The notes under the pieces are model-generated. The model made no database searches, was not told the origin of the DNA, and saw only the letters and a program-made list of their open reading frames with translations. Of a stretch of DNA of 7,210 nucleotides, positions 5,901 through 7,210 are shown piece by piece. Source of the DNA: Anaerolineales bacterium UBA5069. GTDB lineage: Bacteria; Chloroflexota; Anaerolineae; Caldilineales; Caldilineaceae. The DNA lies in the NCBI GenBank assembly GCA_002415895.1, contig DIAV01000087.1:1-7210 (forward strand). The letters run 5' to 3'. A program made the position numbers and the translations under genes. Numbering within the stretch: the first letter of the stretch is position 1; every line of letters starts with the position of its first letter.

Positions 5901-7210
5901 CAGTTGAGCGTAATGGCTGTGCCAAGCGCCGTTACATCCTCCACCGACTCAATGATGACCGGGTTGGTGAGGCTCGTGTTGCTGATTGTCACCGTGCCGG
6001 CGATCTTGTGCTCAGTGTCCACGGGCGCGCTCTTGGTGACGGTGACTGTGTAGTCAACGTCCTGCGTTTGCCCGTCGAAGAGATGTAGCGTATCCGGCGT
6101 GACGACCTTCTCAATCGCCCACGTGAAGGAGCGCTTGAAACTTGGCTCCACTACCTTGGTAATCTTGAGCGCGCCTTCTTCGTAGCGCTTGACGGCGTTG
6201 TCGCTGCCGTCCAGCCCCATATTGACGCCGTCACCCGTGGTGCGTGTGAGCGGCTGGCCCGGCACGAGGTTAACCGTGACACGCGCCTGCACCGTGAAGA
6301 CGCCAACAACTGACGAGTTGATGGTGAAGGCGCATTCGCCCTCTGTATCCGTGACGGCGGCACAGGCCAGCGGCCCTGTGCCGGGCGCCGTGCCGATGTA
6401 GCTGATATCCGGCGCTGCACCAGCAACACCGCTCCAGTTGATACCATCCTCCGTCGACTGCACCGTCACCGTGAAGGTGTGCGGCGCATTCACGGGATTT
6501 GTGGCCGTTAGCGGTTCGATCTTGATGCGCAGGTCCGTCCATGTCTTGGCGGCGTCTCGATAGAAGCCTTCCGCACCGCTGGTGCTCACGGTGGTGGTCA
6601 GCCCCAACACGTCAACGGCGGCGGTCGCGTTCAGTGTGGTGACGCCGGCCCCAGTTGATGTGACCGTGAGCGCGCACTGGCCCAGAGTGTTTGTGGTGCA
6701 GGTGGGCGTAGCCAGCGTGCCCACCACCGGCGCCACAAGGGCGCCTGTAACAAGCTGGCTCGCCACAGGCTGCCAACTGCCGCCATTGTCAATGCTTGTC
6801 TGCACTGTCACGGTGAAGTTGTGCGATGTGCCAACCGCATTGGTAGCGGTAGGCGTCTCGAAGAAGATGCGCGCCAGCCCCTTGGTGTTGGTAAATAGGC
6901 ATGTGACCTGATCGCCCGGGTCTACGACAATTGTGCTCGGGCTGAAGGTTTGGCCGGGTGTGCCCGCCTCGTGGCAGAGCGCGCTGGTCAAATCCCAACC
7001 CGCCTTTGCAACTTCAGATACCGTGTACGTGGACGGATCCACGGTAGCGGTGCGCGCCTGGCCGTCAGTCAAGCTGAAGGCTGTCAGGCCTGTGAGATCC
7101 GATGTGAATTCGAAGGCTGTCTTCGGGTTGGCGCTGCTCTCATCGGGCACTGTCTGCTTCTCAATCGTCACCGTGCCGCGCTCGACGTTTTCAATCGAGC
7201 AGGTAATCAC
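2903..7210 (-). CDS. Giant modular secreted surface protein (SpaA-like, Ig-like, DUF11-like and SdrD_B-like modules; N-terminus off the window)
   Basis: The frame is open to the right edge and stops at TAA (2905-2903); 1435 residues are visible. The first codon seen (GTG) is inside a module, so signal peptide and true start lie further right. Module order by visible residue: end of a SpaA-like module (1-9); complete SpaA-like/prealbumin module (10-109); two Ig-like modules beginning LARIFFETPTATN (112-~216) and LRIKIEPLTATN (227-~337); two copies of an unnamed module of about 225 residues (347-571 and 572-798); two SpaA-like modules (799-910, 913-1018); a DUF11-like module starting SIVVTKTATPEQV (1021-1139); two SdrD_B-like modules (1142-1287 and 1293-1411) with VGDHVWLDRNPNG and LGDFVWDDTANKNGIQEPGEPG; and a tail ending SIFLPAVLK. 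SdrD_B modules are known as calcium-binding, SpaA-like ones as isopeptide-bonded stalk units. There is no catalytic domain, no LPXTG and no terminal membrane helix. It is probably an extracellular adhesin, sheath or cell-wall stalk; the exact role is unknown. Confidence 0.88.
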   Translation of the reverse strand: MITCSIENVERGTVTIEKQTVPDESSANPKTAFEFTSDLTGLTAFSLTDGQARTATVDPSTYTVSEVAKAGWDLTSALCHEAGTPGQTFSPSTIVVDPGDQVTCLFTNTKGLARIFFETPTATNAVGTSHNFTVTVQTSIDNGGSWQPVASQLVTGALVAPVVGTLATPTCTTNTLGQCALTVTSTGAGVTTLNATAAVDVLGLTTTVSTSGAEGFYRDAAKTWTDLRIKIEPLTATNPVNAPHTFTVTVQSTEDGINWSGVAGAAPDISYIGTAPGTGPLACAAVTDTEGECAFTINSSVVGVFTVQARVTVNLVPGQPLTRTTGDGVNMGLDGSDNAVKRYEEGALKITKVVEPSFKRSFTWAIEKVVTPDTLHLFDGQTQDVDYTVTVTKSAPVDTEHKIAGTVTISNTSLTNPVIIESVEDVTALGTAITLNCGAVTFPGYVLAAGTELACSYAATDVDPLDAANNVTVTTTSGTVATTAADILFATPTITVNNGITVTDDLTTTVFGPYTASAKIPYSKELSCTTQAMTGYVEGVATGAITNTATINYGAVTGALDKAVVNVNCYQLLVHKTAIPTYDNRYTWEISKTVDPTSVDLLQGNTADLDYTVQVTRTGPVAENFAVSGVITVTNPHPTEGATLDSLTDRLTNYNPDTGDNAFVPVCASLDVPANGGKLVCTYGGSVVGVDQYSVETNQAAATFLGTPYYGTADVDFGSVTPTEIHPSITVTDTNQPLPLGENVSENRSFNYTLVTGCENTVWNEATDLWEKTLPNIAQIRETGQSADASVDVRCEKAGKIIVKKLTDPAGNAQVFDFTSTIPNGSAFQLSHGMTTTFGVSAGVYTITEVLPATGWDLTGARCELVDENTDPIEEPQVGAASVLEVAAAPNPLVVTVDGGETWQCTFTNTQWGSLAVQKIAPDDVAKVFSFESSIAGEGVPFASLKHTESYNQAVRPGYYNITELVPDGWTLRSISDNCRLNDSAAQSAEQSATYGVDPTAYAYVAPGLTTTCVFTNSLPSIVVTKTATPEQVPNPGADVVFNVQVQNTSKLDPVMINSLQDSIYGNITAVQGDIKATTCVLNTVLQPGQVYACNFTAYVGVAQGVTDAFEEIDWVTAKGITDKLAPVEASDDAKVVVLAATATVGDHVWLDRNPNGTTTPEKLAGDGLQNDPANEPGVGNIAVQLMFVGPDGKPNTPDDVVAGNTTTDGAGKYSFTKVAPGTYYMIFTKPDSSRAWSSKPNVGNDPTIDSDVIVDAGNPNRALTGVIIVDAGAVDYSWDAALVDTTGAASSDLGDFVWDDTANKNGIQEPGEPGLANIKVDLYLASGATAQGAAPFDSTTTDVNGFYFFRGLDPATYFIVFNVPSGYSVSPKNAGGNPATDSDADATGRTVDIVLPDMFADLTWDAGLYVTPTADDPSEEPQMSVSIFLPAVLK
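4820..6172 (-). repeat. Internal duplication: two copies of an unnamed ~225-residue module in the giant protein
   Basis: Residues 347-571 and 572-798 of the visible protein are diverged copies of one unit. Shared landmarks, in order, are K..(I/E)P(S/T)(F/Y)..R(S/Y)(F/Y)TW.I.K.V.P; a 'GQT..VDYTV.VT...PV' or 'GNT..LDYTVQVT...PV' strand; (T/I)(V/T)V.N....N/E with 'I.SVEDV' or 'LDSLTDR'; a C..(Y/G)..(C.Y) pair; 'TPTITVNNGITVTD' or 'HPSITVTDTNQ'; and a closing 'NTATINYG...V.VNC' or 'NIAQI.ETG...V.VRC'. Four cysteines sit at nearly matching offsets (about 90/108/181/222 against 95/109/186/223). The copies are diverged at the DNA level, so the duplication is old. It is a repeat at protein level, not a recent DNA repeat. 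Confidence 0.8.

Overview
The window reads as a stretch of chromosome (or metagenomic contig) from a GC-rich bacterium. My best guess is a member of Chloroflexota, from the Anaerolineae, Caldilineae or Roseiflexus side. This is inference from style: a very large, Thr/Val/Asp-rich secreted protein built of Ig-like, SpaA-like, DUF11-like and SdrD_B-like modules and ending in an 'FLPAVLK' tail; a PH/DUF1648 membrane protein; and hairpin repeats with a GGCGGCTGAAGCC core between genes. There is no rRNA, tRNA, CRISPR array, transposase or phage gene in the window.

Layout. On the + strand lies the 3' part of a membrane protein (PH-like domain plus DUF1648, 1-903). It is followed by a family 2 glycosyltransferase of the dolichyl-phosphate glucosyltransferase (ALG5/DPG synthase) type (1060-1854). 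A 191-bp gap then carries a compact palindromic element (1912-2042) with perfect 20-bp terminal inverted repeats, two internal hairpins and a possible 5-bp CTTAG target duplication. On the - strand are a CPBP-family intramembrane protease (2046-2738), a 164-bp gap holding a strong intrinsic-terminator-like hairpin (2797-2828) and a 17-bp tandem repeat (2859-2892), and then a giant surface protein gene (2903-7210) whose 5' end lies beyond the right edge. The two pairs of genes converge on the palindromic element.

The giant protein dominates the window (1435 visible residues). Reading from its truncated N-terminus it has the tail of one SpaA-like module, a complete SpaA-like module, two Ig-like modules, two copies of a roughly 225-residue module I cannot name, two more SpaA-like modules, one DUF11-like module, two SdrD_B-like modules and a short tail. 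The SpaA-like modules keep the Lys/Glu/Asn pattern of self-forming isopeptide bonds. Every complete module upstream of the SdrD_B pair has an even number of cysteines, so the stalk may be locked both by isopeptide bonds and by disulfides. It has no LPXTG motif and no C-terminal hydrophobic helix, so its route to the cell surface is an open question. The neighbouring membrane protease and glycosyltransferase could touch envelope biology, but nothing in the sequence links them to this protein.
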